Shown here: piece by piece, positions 25,326 to 38,000 of the stretch
Layout: the number at the start of each line of letters is the position of its first letter
Numbering within the stretch: position 1 is the stretch's first letter
DNA from: Tetrahymena elliotti 4EA
Lineage: Eukaryota; Ciliophora; Oligohymenophorea; Hymenostomatida; Tetrahymenidae
Length of the DNA: 64,000 nucleotides
Direction of reading: 5' to 3'
NCBI GenBank assembly: GCA_000231825.2
Contig: JH720336.1
Span: 457,116 to 521,115 of the forward strand
Notes under the pieces: generated by a model
Seen by the model: the letters and a program-made list of their open reading frames with translations, nothing else
Told to the model about the DNA's origin: nothing
Databases searched by the model: none
Translations under genes and position numbers: made by a program

Positions 25326-26397
25326 AAATATTACATGCTATTTAGAAAATAAAAGTAATCTTAGAATAATTAATGAAAACAACTTGAAATTACTATCTAT
25401 TTATTTAAAAGAAATTTATAAATTGACTATAGTTTCTTGATAAAAACGAGACCCTCTAAAAAGAAAAGAGATGAATTGTAGGTCATGATTTTCAAAGTTA
25501 TTTACTCCCTAAAAATAAACAAAAATTTCTAGATATATTAAATTTGTATCAAATTATTACATCATTTTCTGTGTGCTTTAAATAGATTTAAGTTAACTTT
25601 AAAAAATGGATAAGAAGAATTAAAAGTAATAAATATACTTGCTTTTGAGATAGATATGATATTAAATTAAGAATATATCAATTAAAGGATTTTACTTTCT
25701 AATAAATGTTAAATGAAGGATTATTTAGAGTTTAAAAAATAAATAAATTAGTCACTTGCTATTCAGTTTATTAAAGTGGATGTTAATTCAAAACTAAAAA
25801 ATAATGTTTCAAAAACACTTACAATCTATTTTAATTTAAAAAATAATTAACTTAATAAAGGAAATTGATGATGAAAAGTTTTTACTTTCTTATTAAATAA
25901 TATTTTTATTGATTTCTGCTAAAAATTTTAATAACAATGAGTTTTTTTCTTTCGGTAACTCATCTTTTTTTTCCTTTTTTTCAATTTCTTAAAAAGCAAC
26001 TTGTTACTAGTTTGTAGTCTCCTTCTTTATCATCACCATCATCATCATCTAAGATTGACTCTTAAATTAATTCTATGCTTATTCTAATTAGTTTTAGAAA
26101 GCTTTTACAATTTCTTCTTATTCACTAATTCTTTATTTTAGTAGGAGATTTGCTTACTATTATTCTACTATTATTGCCTCCTTTTATATGTATAATTTTG
26201 GGGAAGTTGAAGATAGGTTGAGCAAAAATTTAGATTGATTACATATGCAATTTTTTGATTGTCTTTTTTCAACTCTTTGAATAAGGTCTGTTCATTTTTA
26301 CTTAAAAAAAATGTTATAAAAGTGGTAGATTATAATATAAAAGCCAGCATACATAATTAGGTAAAACTGATTTGAGAAATCTTTAAAAAACTCAATT
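25326..26397. other. AT-rich spacer
   Basis: No gene seen. A CAT trinucleotide tract lies at about 26,029-26,050. Confidence 0.45.
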
Positions 26398-28010
26398 TCA
26401 TTTTTGAATGAGCTTGTGAACTGCTGAGTATGTTGGTCTATCATGTCTGTTATCATGCCATCTAACTAAAATTCAAAAGAAATAATACCTTTTAAAATAA
26501 TCAAAGCCTCTTTAATAGGCAATCTTTCCCTTGAAACAAAATTAGTTAATCCACCAATAATTTATTTAAGGTATTTCTAATAAACAAAATTGGAAAACTC
26601 ACCATCATAGTTCAATTTCTTATGTTTGTTAAATGTTAATTAGAAATCTACTCCCTAAACCAGTGTATAAATTAGATATCCTTTTTATATGTTACAATTA
26701 GAACAACACATTTGTTTTTATTTGATTTGATACCTAAAGAATATGCTTCACTCTATTTAAATTAATAAGAACAATATTAATAATTTAAGTAAAGCATTTA
26801 ATTACTCTATAAGAAGTTTCCCATCTGCAAATATTTTGGAAGTGAATAATTACTTAAAAATCAAGCAAATAGGGTAAAAAAAGTGAGTATACATATTGAT
26901 TTATTGTATAACCAGATTTGTTTGTTAGATTATCTGCGTATCCAAAATCAGCTATTATTTTACAAAGAATATAAAGCCTATTTTTTAATAATTATTATTT
27001 ATTTACAAACAACTGCATTTCCATTGTAATCAATTAAGATGTTGTCCATTTTTAGATCATTTACAAGGCAGTTCTTAGAGTGAATAAGTAGAGACCTTCA
27101 GCAATGTCTTTAGCATATTTTATTGCTGATATTTCATTCAATCTTCTATTTTAGTTCCTTTCTAAGAGTTCAGAGAGAGTTCCTTTTTATAAAGAGGATA
27201 TAATCTTACATTAAAAACTTTCAATAAAGTTTTTTTTAACTAATTTGTTTATTAATTTATTAAAAAAATAATTATTCTTGTACCTTAACACTCATTTAGA
27301 ACTAAGTAGGTAAATTATTTTCCTTTGAAAGAATCTAAACGACTGACTACATAAGGAGAGCCTCTACATTTTTTGAGTATTTCTATTTCTTATTTGACTT
27401 GATTGTTAAGGTCATCATCAAAATTTCCATAAAGGTCTCTAACTTAAACTCCTTTGATTGCATATCTTATGTTTGTCTTATCGTCTTTTGCAAGCAAGAC
27501 TAAACCTTATGCTCCCTGTCCTAAAAACCTAAAATCAGAGTAACCTCTTTGAGTTAATTCGCTCTACATAGCCTACTAAACTGAATTTTAGGAAGGTTTT
27601 AGTTTAGGTTATTTGATGTCAGTAACTTTTGTAAATAAAGATAAAATATGATTAGAACTAAGTCAATTAGAAAGGCTTAATTCATTTGTTAGTTCAAGTA
27701 TTTTTTGTTTATTTTAAAAGATTTAAATTCTTAATTTAGATAGAAGTCACATTCAATACTAAAATTCAAATAAAATAACAAACTATTCACTATAAAAAAT
27801 ATTATCAAATCTAAAAGATTTTACAGATTAACTCAGGCTTATCGAGCATCTAGAGACCTTTCTATCTATACATCTCTTTAATTTTTTTCCTTTTTTCAAT
27901 GTGGAAAGCAAGTCTGTACTTATTTTTTTTTGAATGTTTTTTGATAAAGCAAATTAATTTGAATTAATTAATTATTTGTCTATTGGTAATCTCTCTCAAG
28001 TTTTTAAATG
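26398..28010 (-). pseudogene. Protein kinase gene, apparently broken
   Basis: Kinase domain read on the minus strand with short introns. Motifs: GQGAQGLVLLA glycine loop (about 27,510), YAIKGV beta-3 lysine, QEIEIL alpha-C Glu, HSKNCLVNDLKMDNIL catalytic loop with Asp and Asn present (about 27,030-27,080), SDFGYADN after a ~55-bp intron, a C-lobe ending RWHDNRHDRPTYSAVHKL and TGA at 26,398-26,400. The last intron is only 23 bp (26,466-26,488). Two defects: a 1-nt loss just before the catalytic loop (about 27,081-27,090, where GLYxIHSKN is expected) and an in-frame TGA at 27,663-27,665 upstream of the kinase core. An upstream basic exon-like piece (27,835-28,010) includes EKRKKIKEMYRQKGLQMLDK. 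Catalytic residues are intact, so decay is recent, or an intron or sequence error was missed. Confidence 0.65.
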
Positions 28011-28893
28011 TTTATTTTTTGTTAAAATACAATTAAAATTAATTAAATTATCAAAAATTAGATTCAAACCGATTTAATTATTCTTTCATAAAAATTATTA
28101 ATGATACGTATTAAATCAAACATTTTTAATCATCAAATTTATTTCTTCAAATAAATTGTCATCTTAATCGCATCATGACATAAAATGATGTAAAGAAGCA
28201 TAGAAATTCTCTCTCTCTAAATAGTTGTCTTCTTAATTAAATATCTTATAAAAATCATTCTAATAATATTACACCAATTTAAACCAATTGTAAAAGAGCT
28301 ATTCTTAGCTTAGTAATTTTTATTCTAAAAGCTTTAAATAGTTAAATTTCCAGCTACCTTTTAGCATCCTCGAGCATAGAATTGTTTAGACAGATTTTAC
28401 ATAATTTGGGTAAAAAGATATTTACTTGATATTTATCTAATATCATCATAAAGCAACAATGAATCGTTCTATTACCTATCTATTTTTTTGTTGCAATAAA
28501 TGATGTTCTCTATAAAAAATAATATGTTTGCTTTCAAATATATTGTAGATTTTATTTTTACAGAAAATAGACATTTTTTAATAATGAAGAAAGAAGCCAT
28601 ATTATTTTAATTTAAATAAGTAATCAATAGAGATAGAGAGGTTTGCAAACAATTAATTGATTGGTATACATTTATTTTGAATGAATATTTTATTTCTTTT
28701 TAGTAATTAATCAGAAAATCAAGTATCTTTTTTATCTAAATGTATTAAATTATTTATCCATATTTGTATTCTATTTCTAAATACCCAAAAAAATAATACA
28801 TTTTTTCAGATAAAATATTAAAACAATTTAACAGAGCTAAAAAATAAATTGATTATGTTCAATTATTTGCACAAATATTAATTTATTTCTTCT
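28011..28893. other. AT-rich spacer
   Basis: I see no gene. It is downstream of the ABHD17-like gene and upstream of the broken kinase. Confidence 0.5.
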
Positions 28894-29709
28894 TCATTAT
28901 TACTATACCTCATTTGAATAATTCATCATAAAGTTAAAAATATTATTAAAATCTATGAAATTATGAGTCCATTCTTCTTCATATATGGCTTTGTAGTCTT
29001 TTTAATGTAATTTTAACTCTTCTTCTAGCTTTTCGCAATGTGAAATAGGTATCAAAGTATCTTTTTTGCCATGGACCAGTAAGCATGGGCTTTAGAGATC
29101 TTTAATACAATTTAAGTTGTTAAAGCAGTCTTCTACTTATTCAGGGGTGAGTTTACAAAATTTAAGACCTAAGAGCCAGCTTTTAATACTCCAAAAAGGA
29201 CTCACAAGACAAACCAATTTACATTTTCTTTTAGTTGCTAAGTAACTTGCTGGACCGCTACCTATAGAACGGCCTAATACTATCACATTTGATGGATCAA
29301 ATTTGAGTTCTGAGACCACATAATCAAATGCGGCTACAGAATCCTCCAAAATTTATTATGAAGATATGATTTAATCAGAGTAAAGTCCATATCCAGGATA
29401 CTCAACAGCTACAAAATTAGGCTTTTCTTTCTCCATCAATAGTCCTTCCAAAAAGTAAGCATAGCCATCTATACTCTCTCCATTACCATGAAAATAAAGC
29501 ACACATATTTCTGATTTTTATTCTGATTAAGATAGCAAAAGGGGGATACAAACTTTCTGAGTATGATCAAATACATTTTTTGATTCAGCGAATTAGAGGA
29601 CATTCGAATTTTAATCAAAATTACGAACAGAATATGGATTCAATTTTCCAGGTAATATTTGTTTTTCTGTAAGAGACGGTTCTCTTTGTGCTTTTGAGTC
29701 ACTTTGCAT
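28894..29709 (-). CDS. ABHD17-like alpha/beta hydrolase (271 aa), intact
   Basis: Single-exon gene, ATG 29,707-29,709 to TGA 28,894-28,896, 272 codons. Serine hydrolase of the alpha/beta fold: oxyanion-hole motif YFHGNGES (about residue 78), PGYG, nucleophile elbow GRSIGSGPA (Ser about residue 149), acid in VHGKKDTLIP, and a terminal His in WTHNFID. Length and motif order fit the ABHD17/FAM108 family (established knowledge: depalmitoylases of N-Ras and PSD-95 in animals, anchored by an N-terminal Cys cluster). Here the N-terminus lacks a Cys cluster, so membrane anchoring is uncertain; the substrate is not inferable. No intron, no frame defects. A DHHC palmitoyltransferase lies 22 kb away, which I treat as coincidence. 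Confidence 0.9.
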
Positions 29710-30039
29710 GGTTTTCCTTAACAAAGATATGAAAATTAGCATAATAAATTATTAAGAAACTAATTAGTTTGTGTTTTCTTTAAATCAAATAAGATAGGGG
29801 AAGTGATAAAAATTCTAATATCTCGTCCAATTACATGAATCAAAGTCAATTAATTTGGTTTTTTATCAAGAATGCAAAATATAAAATAACACCAGATAAA
29901 TATTATAATTTATGATTTTTATAATTTATTCATTCATCTAAAATAATACAAAATACCATTTATTTATTAGGAATAAGATAGATATTTATTTAGCAACTTT
30001 CTTGAAAATAAAATTATAAATTAAAATAAAAAACAACTT

Positions 30040-30149
30040 AAGGGGGGTGGAGGGGGGGACTTGTACAATTATTTTCATTAGTGCTAGAGTTTATGCTCTG
30101 CAAAATTAGAGGCTGAAATCGTATTTGAATATTTGATTCCACCCCCCTT
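30040..30149. repeat. G-rich inverted repeat
   Basis: AAGGGGGGTGG at 30,040-30,050 is exactly complementary to CCACCCCCCTT at 30,139-30,149, leaving an 88-nt loop. The left arm continues into a further seven-G run (30,052-30,058). Such G-runs are rare in this AT-rich window. It overlaps the 3' end of the broken gene at 30,075-31,446. Confidence 0.8.
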
Positions 30150-31446
30150 AATTAAAGTAAATAAAAAGGTTTCAATTGCTTTTGATATAAAATAACGAAC
30201 AAATAATAATTATTTTAAAAATATAAAATCAATTTTTGAAGCTTCTTTAAAAGTAATCTTTGTTTCTTTTGAGCAAATATCTAGATAAAATATAAGATCA
30301 TCATATTATGTCAGTTTCTATTTATTTTTATCTCCTATTCCTAAAATATACTAATAATTAGGGTAATCTGCTACTTGTAATATCTATTGGCTCAAACATA
30401 CTCTCAATTCTATTATTTTGTCTTTACTTATCTTGAACCCTTTTCCTTTTAATTACTTGTAAATACCTTAATTTGAATCATTTTTAGTTTAGTTAGAGAC
30501 TAATCTTTGTTTATAAAATGACAGCTTAGCTATTCATTAAATCCTCTATCCTAATCAGCTTTTAATTTTCTCATAATGCCAATTAGAAAATCATCACCTG
30601 ATTCAATAGTTTCCACTTAAATCCTAAATATATATATTTTAAATCTTTTTCTAAGATTTAATTAGAAACAATATTAACATCATTTTCTAAATTTAATTTT
30701 TTAATTTCTATTTCTTTTTTATCATTTTATTTTAGAAGACAGTTTTGTTTGGCATTATTATGCTAAGTTAATAGTTAATACTAATTTAAATGTTTGATCA
30801 AATAATCCCTTTTCAACGCATAGATTAATATCATTTAACTGCTCTACTGATAAGCTTGTAAATAACTAGCCTAATTAAGTAGTTCCTATAATAATTAAGT
30901 ATTCTAGTCTATTTGCTTTTCTTATTCTAAAATAAATTCTTTAAAAATAATCTACTGATCTTTTATATTATTTTCCTATTGATTGATCAGGAGTTATTTG
31001 AGCTATTAAATATTTGATATTTCTTAATATCTTTTGATAATCTATTGACCTTAAAGAGGATATTTTAGAGCATTATCGATCATTTTTTTCTAGATTATAT
31101 CTATTTTAGCTAAAAGCTACTATTTGAGTTAATCAAAAAAATCTATGATTTACTTTTCAAAATTAAATTGATATTGCTTTTATGTTATTTAAATTAGATT
31201 TTAAATTATTATTTGATTGTTATTTGGTGGCCATTTAGGAATGATTGTATTATCATCTTCTTAAATAATTTAATCAATCATTAAATAATTGATTGATTTA
31301 AATTCAAGATCATGATTGAAACAAGAAGAACAGTAAAATATAGGCTTATTATTTTCTTATTCATTAAGGAGATTGTTAACCTAAATAAATTGAAACTACT
31401 TGTTTTAATGCTTTTCGCATTTTAGATTTTTCTTAATCACTTCCAT
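30075..31446 (-). pseudogene. Cys/His-rich (B-box-like) coiled-coil protein gene, frame-broken
   Basis: ATG at 31,444-31,446. The N-terminus has a possible zinc site: LKCEKH near residue 10 and FYCSSCFNHD near residue 42, followed by SINYLMIDQII, then a Gln/Lys-rich coiled coil. Thereafter the protein-like frame changes at least four times: SVEQLNDINLCVEKGLFDQT in frame 2, NDKKEIEIKKLNLENDVNIV back in frame 1, ESGDDFLIGIMRKLKADQD in frame 3, and KLKGKGFKISKDKIIELRV to ILGIGDKNKQKLTQYDD in the last, open to TGA 30,075-30,077. No GT-AG introns explain the changes. I read this as a pseudogene of a ciliate family whose function I do not know. Confidence 0.65.
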
Positions 31447-32480
31447 TCAATTCTTATAAATAATGCTTGTTTATTTTGTTTTTTTATTTGTTAAAAAGAT
31501 TTAATTTTTAATTATTTTTTAAATTTTTAATCAGAAATATAGTGTATGCTTTTTTATTTATCAAAATATAAAATAATTTTATGATTATGAGATTGCTATG
31601 AAAGGTTAACTAACAGAAGAGATTTTCTATTTAATACCAAAAAACCATTTTTACTTCTACTTTACCATATTAAATTTTCTTCTAGTAAAAAAAAAAGAGT
31701 AAAGAGCAATATAAATTAGTCAAGGGAGCAATTGAGTTGGCTTCCCATTAAACTCAAATTAATCTTCTAAAACCACCATTATGAATAATCTTAAATCAAT
31801 TTTATATATCTAATAATTAATATTAAAAGAATTAAGCTTCTTATGAGTAAAGTAAAAGTTTTACCACAACAACATGTTTTCTTGGTTATTAAAGGATGGA
31901 ATAATTCTATCAACTATTGTTTATTTGATACTCATAGATAATATATGGATTTGAATCTATTTCAATTAACCCTAAGCTTAAACTTACTATTAGAACAAGA
32001 AATAAAAAAATGAATAATAAACAAATTATTTTTTTTAAAAAAACAATCTAATTTTTTTTAAAGAAAAATTGAAATTCAATCAAAAATTTGGTGGAGGGAG
32101 TGAGGGGCAATTAGAGAGTCATTCAATATTTTGACTCTTTATTTTACACTATTTGAAGTTTCAATTTAGTTGATATGCAGCAACTTTTCAACCCTATAAT
32201 AATATATAAAATAACAATGAAAGATTTTTAATTTATAAAAATAATAATAATAATATTATTAACAAAAACACAAAAGTTAAAAATGATTAGTTAATTTATA
32301 AAAATGTCAAAGATAGATTTTAAATTTAAAAATTAATGAAATTAACAAAAAATATAACATAAAAATGATTAGAAATACAAATTTTATTTAATTTTTTACT
32401 ATTTTTGATTTGTCAATAATTTATTGATATTATTTGGATAACTTACAAATATTTTTTATAATTGATAAATTAGATTTATT
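31447..32480. other. AT-rich spacer with a G-rich patch
   Basis: No gene seen. GGTGGAGGGAGTGAGGGGC at about 32,090-32,108 is a purine-rich patch similar in character to the one at 30,042. Confidence 0.45.
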
Positions 32481-33929
32481 TCAATCAATCAATATGTATT
32501 CATTTTCATCTGATTCGTTTTCAAGTTTATATTCTAATTTTTCTTTCTTAATTTAGTCTGGAGTTAATTTTAGAGGTTTTGGGTTTTTCCTTAATTGAAC
32601 ATGGTCATTAATCAATCTCGATCTAATATTTAAATATACCTATTTTACATCAAATTCATCATCAGAAACAATAAAATAATCTCTAAAGGGTAATTTTTTA
32701 TTTTTCTTTCTCTTTTATTCGCCTACTACTTTAATTAAAAACTTTTACCCTCTTTTTGTTTTCCTTCCTCTTTTATTAGAATTATTTCTAACATTTAAAT
32801 CATTTGTATGTTACTTATTATTTTCTTTCTGATTATGATTTTTGTTCTTCTTTTCTGATCTAAGATTTTTTGGAATCATTGAGAGTAAATTTTGCATTAT
32901 CTCACTTTTTTTACCATTCTGTTTAAGTTATTCAAAGTCTATTTCACTTTAATCTTCTAGCATAATATCATTATCATAGTTATCATAATTATTTTCATCA
33001 TCATCATTTTCATCAATATTAATAATTTAAATTTATCTTTAAAAATTGTTTAAATGCCTTTACTTTCTTTTTTAATTCGCTTTTCCATCTTCTAAACATA
33101 TTTCATAAGCTTCATAATCAACTTGAGATTGATGCAATTAATTTGTTTCTTGTATTTAGTAGCTGGTTTGATCATCTTAATTACTATTTGTTAACTCATT
33201 TGGGAATTCATAATAATTAATATTATTCTATTTTTCTTTCTCTGTTGTTACTTTAGCCTTTTTTTTTGGTAAATCAACTTAAATTGTGTTCTAATGAGAA
33301 ATATGAAATTTCTTGTAATCAAAATTAGTATTAGGGATAACTCTATAGTTCTGGTTAACAGAAGTACAACTATTCTAGCTTAGCTCTTCATCTTAATTAA
33401 CTTAATTAATGATATAATTAGAGGTTTTTCCAATTTTCAAAAGCTTAGCTTTTGCTTACTTATCTTCAAGTTGAGTCTTCATAATTAGCTTTGAAGTAAA
33501 ATCATATCTGAAATTTTAAGAGAAATACATTTTTTTTAGTAACATCAAAATATTTTCATATTTTGGATCATTTGATATCATTTTATGCAAATGTTCATTC
33601 TCTTTTGGTTATTCTGTTTCTCCAACAATAACCACATTTTTAAGAACCAATTTGATTAAAGGGGTTTAATATATTTAATCAAAAAAGATATCAACAGAAT
33701 AATCTTTTGATTCTGCAACATAATATTTTTGCAAATCAACATTCTTGTTATCCTTTATCTAAAGAACTGAAGTCTAATCAATTTGAGTGAACTCACAGTC
33801 TAAAGAGATAAATTCATCTTATTCTTTTTTAAAAAGAAAGATACTTATTTTATCTCTAACATTTTTTTTGTTATTCTCCCTAAATATTTCTATCTCTTTG
33901 TTTAAAATATCTAAAAATAAAGAAGACAT
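32481..33929 (-). CDS. Hypothetical Lys-rich protein (482 aa), intact
   Basis: Single open frame in the ciliate code from ATG 33,927-33,929 to TGA 32,481-32,483, 483 codons, checked line by line. I do not recognise the family. Residues 1-170 look folded (FLDILNKEIEIFRENN, YSVDIFF, VLKNVVIVGE); the middle is Gln/Asn-rich; an acidic run (DENDDDENNYDNYDND) is near residue 310; the C-terminal 130 residues are strongly basic (KRGRKTKRGQKF, EQKRKKNKK) and could bind nucleic acid or act as a nuclear signal, which is inference. No introns seen. The first intact gene to the right of the pseudogene-rich region. Confidence 0.8.
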
Positions 33930-35090
33930 TTTGTGAAAAACTAAAAATTTTCTTTTTGATTGAGAAAAATTTTGTATAATAAAAATTAAATAAATCATTA
34001 TTAATCATAACAATTTTTTTAATTTATTCTTAAAATGCTACTAAAATTTTTCTTATTTATTTTTGTGATTAAAAATCTGTTTAATTTTTTAATACAAACA
34101 AATATTTAGAATTTTAAGAAAATAATAGAGACAACAAATCTAATTTACTTCAAAAATTGTAAAAGTCAATTAAAAAAGATAGGTTATGTTAATAATAATT
34201 TCAAACAAAAAAATTTTTCTTTACAAATCTAATTAATTTGAAGAATTAAAAAATTTACTAAAAATAAAAATATTGACTTAGATTTTTACTAATGAATACT
34301 CAATATCACCTCTTAAAAAGAAAATATATTTATTATTATCGTTATTTCTGCTTGAAATCATATTTTACTAATTTATATGATTAATTTTATTTCATTCTAA
34401 AAATAATTGGACACCAGAAACTTATTAACTGTAGTGTCATTGCATATTTCTAAGAAAAACCTTAGGGTTTATTCTCTTTATATATTTTACTTGTTTTAAT
34501 GTTAAAAATGTATTTAATTCATAGTTGATATAGCAATATTTTCATTAAGCAAAATTCTTCTTCATAAATTTTGTTTTGAGATAGATTTTAAAATATTTTT
34601 CTAATCATGTCTTTAATTTGTTTTTAAATCTGATTTTGAGATGTTTTGAATGAAAGTTTAATTTTTTTGAAGTAAAAAGGAATTAATTTAAAAAATATCA
34701 AAATATTAAAAGTAAATTAATTTCATAGTATTTCTTGAATTTTTTTAACAGATTTTCTCCATATTTTTAATGAAGCTATGAATTTTATTTAAAAATGATG
34801 AGAATAGTTTAAAAAACTAAATAGATAAGAAATAAACTGATAATTTGATACAAGTAAATAATTTAATAAAGAACGTTGATTGATTAATTTATGAATGAAA
34901 TTGTGTAGTTAGATAACACATTTATTACAATTTTTTATAAACTATTTGGTTAAAAACATACTTTATTTATTCTTTTGTTTGTTGGTTGCTTCTTTATTGT
35001 TTTAAATTTTTTAGGTTGTTTTATTTTATATTAATTTGATTGCTGATAATTTAATTTTTTGAGAAAAACATTTGTTAATTATTGAATCAA
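33930..35090. other. AT-rich spacer
   Basis: No gene seen. Upstream region of the 482-aa gene and 3' flank of the synaptojanin-like gene, both on the minus strand. Confidence 0.5.
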
Positions 35091-38000
35091 TCATTTTTGC
35101 TGCTGTTTGTAATTATCAATAACTACTAATTTGTCATATTAAACAACTACGACATCAGTTGCTGATTTAGCTTAATTTGTCAATTAATCTTTATTTTATA
35201 GATTATTTTTTGGTGCTTCTTATTTGTTATTATCACTTGATTTTCTTTAGTTATTTTATTGAGATTACTTTATTTCAGCATCGCTGTTAAATTTTTTTTA
35301 ACTATATGTATCATTGTTTGTTTTTTGTGAACTATCTTCAGCAGAGTGCCTTATTTTTGATTCTACAAAATAAAATGAATTTTCTCTATCAGAAATTCTA
35401 TCGTCCGCCTAAAGATTTTCAGAATTACGCAAACTATTTTTCTTACTCTAGCCTTCTTATTCTATAAATTGATTTGGAATGGTATAAAATGGAAGTTATC
35501 TATCTTAATCACTCATTGAAAATATTTCTTGTTTATTTTAAAATGGTTAATTATGTGGCATAACTTTGCCTTCATAATCAGAAGCACAAATTAGAGGGAA
35601 ATTATGTGTTTATTTAGTTGTGTAGACATTATCATTTACTAGTTTATCGTTTGAGGTTAGCTTAAAGTTATCTTAATTGCTTAATTGCATGTGACTTGAA
35701 AATTTTTATAAAAGAAGGGGAGGAGGAGTAATAGTAGAATCAATATTTTCATTTGGGTGATATTAAACTATATGAGAATGAGGGTAAATTTGTTAACTGG
35801 TACTGAAATTATTAGGTGTCATTCTGACTTAAGATAAAAAATATTTCTAAGTTTGCTATGATGAAAATTAAGGATCATTTATTATTTTATTTCTCTGAAA
35901 ATCAGACTAAAATTTATGTCTACTAACAAATGCACTATCTTTCTCACTTGGATATTTTGTTAAACAAAGGTCCCTTTCTTAAGATTAATCTTTTTGTTGT
36001 TTCTCTTTCTTAACAGCAGTAGCAACAGCATTCTTAAATCTATTTTTAACATTTTTACTTTTCATCTTATTGAACTCAACATTATTAGAAAAATTCAAAG
36101 CAGCAAGCTAATCAGCCTAAAGATCAGAGTAATCCTCTGAGTATTTATATTTAGGCCTAGTCGTATTATTTAGTTGAACTTAATCTACATAATATTAGCT
36201 TTTATCATAATCTCCTTAAATGTCTTCTTCCTCATCATCATCCTCCTCATCATCATAATCCTCACTCTCCTCAAACTATTATCCACTCTACAAAGAATTT
36301 ATCATCTACTTTTAATCTTCTTTCTAAATAGGTATATTGTAATTATCTTCATCTTCCTGCTACCAAAACTCTTACATGATATTCTATTAATTATTCTTTA
36401 AAGCCTCATCACATTTTCTTTTACTCACTAAATCCTTAAAAATCTTATCTTTTTTCTAAGCATCTTCTTCTTTTACTGTTACAATGTAATATCCGCAAAC
36501 AGGTCTTTTATTTCATTAAAAAAAATTTATATTTTCAAAAAGCATGAATTTAATCTGAATCTTAACATTAAAATTATCAAATATTTAATCTTTTTAAGCA
36601 TAATTCTTATTCGAAAAATAAGCAATAAAATTAATGATTTTGTCAATGTTTAATTTTAACTCTATTTTTTCTCAAAATGATTATAAAAATTAGATAATTT
36701 TGAGCAATCACATCAATGCTCAAGAAAAAACTCAAAATTATTGATTATTTTTAAGAATGAGTAAAGACTCTTTTTGAAGCAATTTAAAGCTCTTAGAAAT
36801 TATTGTAAGAAGTTAAACATAATGAAAGATTGTAATAAGAAAAAAATGCAATTTCTTACTTATGATCACTAATTTCTATTTCTCTTCTACTATAAAATAA
36901 TGGAAGGCCTTCTTTATAAGTTTTGGCTTATGTTTAATTATTGATTAGAGCATTAATAGGTAAAAATTAAGCATCTATTTCTATATCTTATTGTTGTTGC
37001 TGCTTTTTCATAACATGGTTATTTTCATTATTCCACATCAAAATTCTATCACACCTTTTAATTAATACCAAAATAATTAATATTTCATTTAATTTAATTG
37101 ATAAAAATATTACCAACTGTGAACTTTTTCTTTATTATTGTCATATTTATTTGATCCAGCAATATATTTATAAGTAGGAAGGAATGTGATATCAGCTTCT
37201 TAGTAATTGCAGGCTATACCCTTTTTAAAATTTATTAATTAATCGTTTCCTAGATAGTGAAGTAGAATAGCTCGGAATTTTTCAGGTTAGGTTTGAATAT
37301 TTGAATCAATTAATTTGCTGAGTTATCTTATACATTCATAATATTCTAAATTTACTCTGAAATTTAAGTTTCCTGTTAAAAATATTTTATCTGCTTTTTC
37401 TATTTTTTCTCTTTTATACTTAGACATTCCTTCTTTTTAAAATGCCTTTTAATGGATTTCTCCAATCTATTAGAATCTTTCTTGCATTTTACTTTATCCA
37501 TGCTATAGATGAGCATTTATAAAGCACAATTTAGTATGACATACATTTAATTTAATTACCACAGCTCCCTTTCCAACAGATGTAATATCATCATGCTCTA
37601 CAGCTGTAATATCTTCCATAATAATTTTCTATGCTAATATTACTGTCATCAATCCACCAGAACTATGAAAATCTACTTCAACATACTCTGGCAAGTCTAA
37701 GCTAAAGATGTTATACTTTTTAAAAAAAATATAAATAATTAATTCAAAATCATTAAATATTTACTTGAATTAGTTAAACCCAAAATTATCTCTCAGTTTT
37801 ATCTTAACAATTTTAATCAAGATTCTCTGTTTTAAATTCTGGTTTTTTTTAAAAGCAGAGAACCAAAACATCAGGAGCTTTGTATCTTTAGAAATCAAAT
37901 AAACCTTTTATGCTAAATTGAGTGTTTTTAGGTAAAAACTTTTTAATGTTCCATGTTGCTATATAAACTGAAATTTATTTTTTTAATAAGAATTAACTCT

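Noticed and set aside
36174..36401. Plus-strand frame rich in Leu/Ile
   Set aside because: Antisense shadow of the acidic tail of the synaptojanin-like gene; composition is a mirror of Asp/Glu codons.
36513..36515. In-frame TGA read as a nonsense mutation in the SAC/5-phosphatase gene
   Set aside because: Falls inside the 355-bp intron 36,505-36,859; splicing restores SDHKPV in phase.
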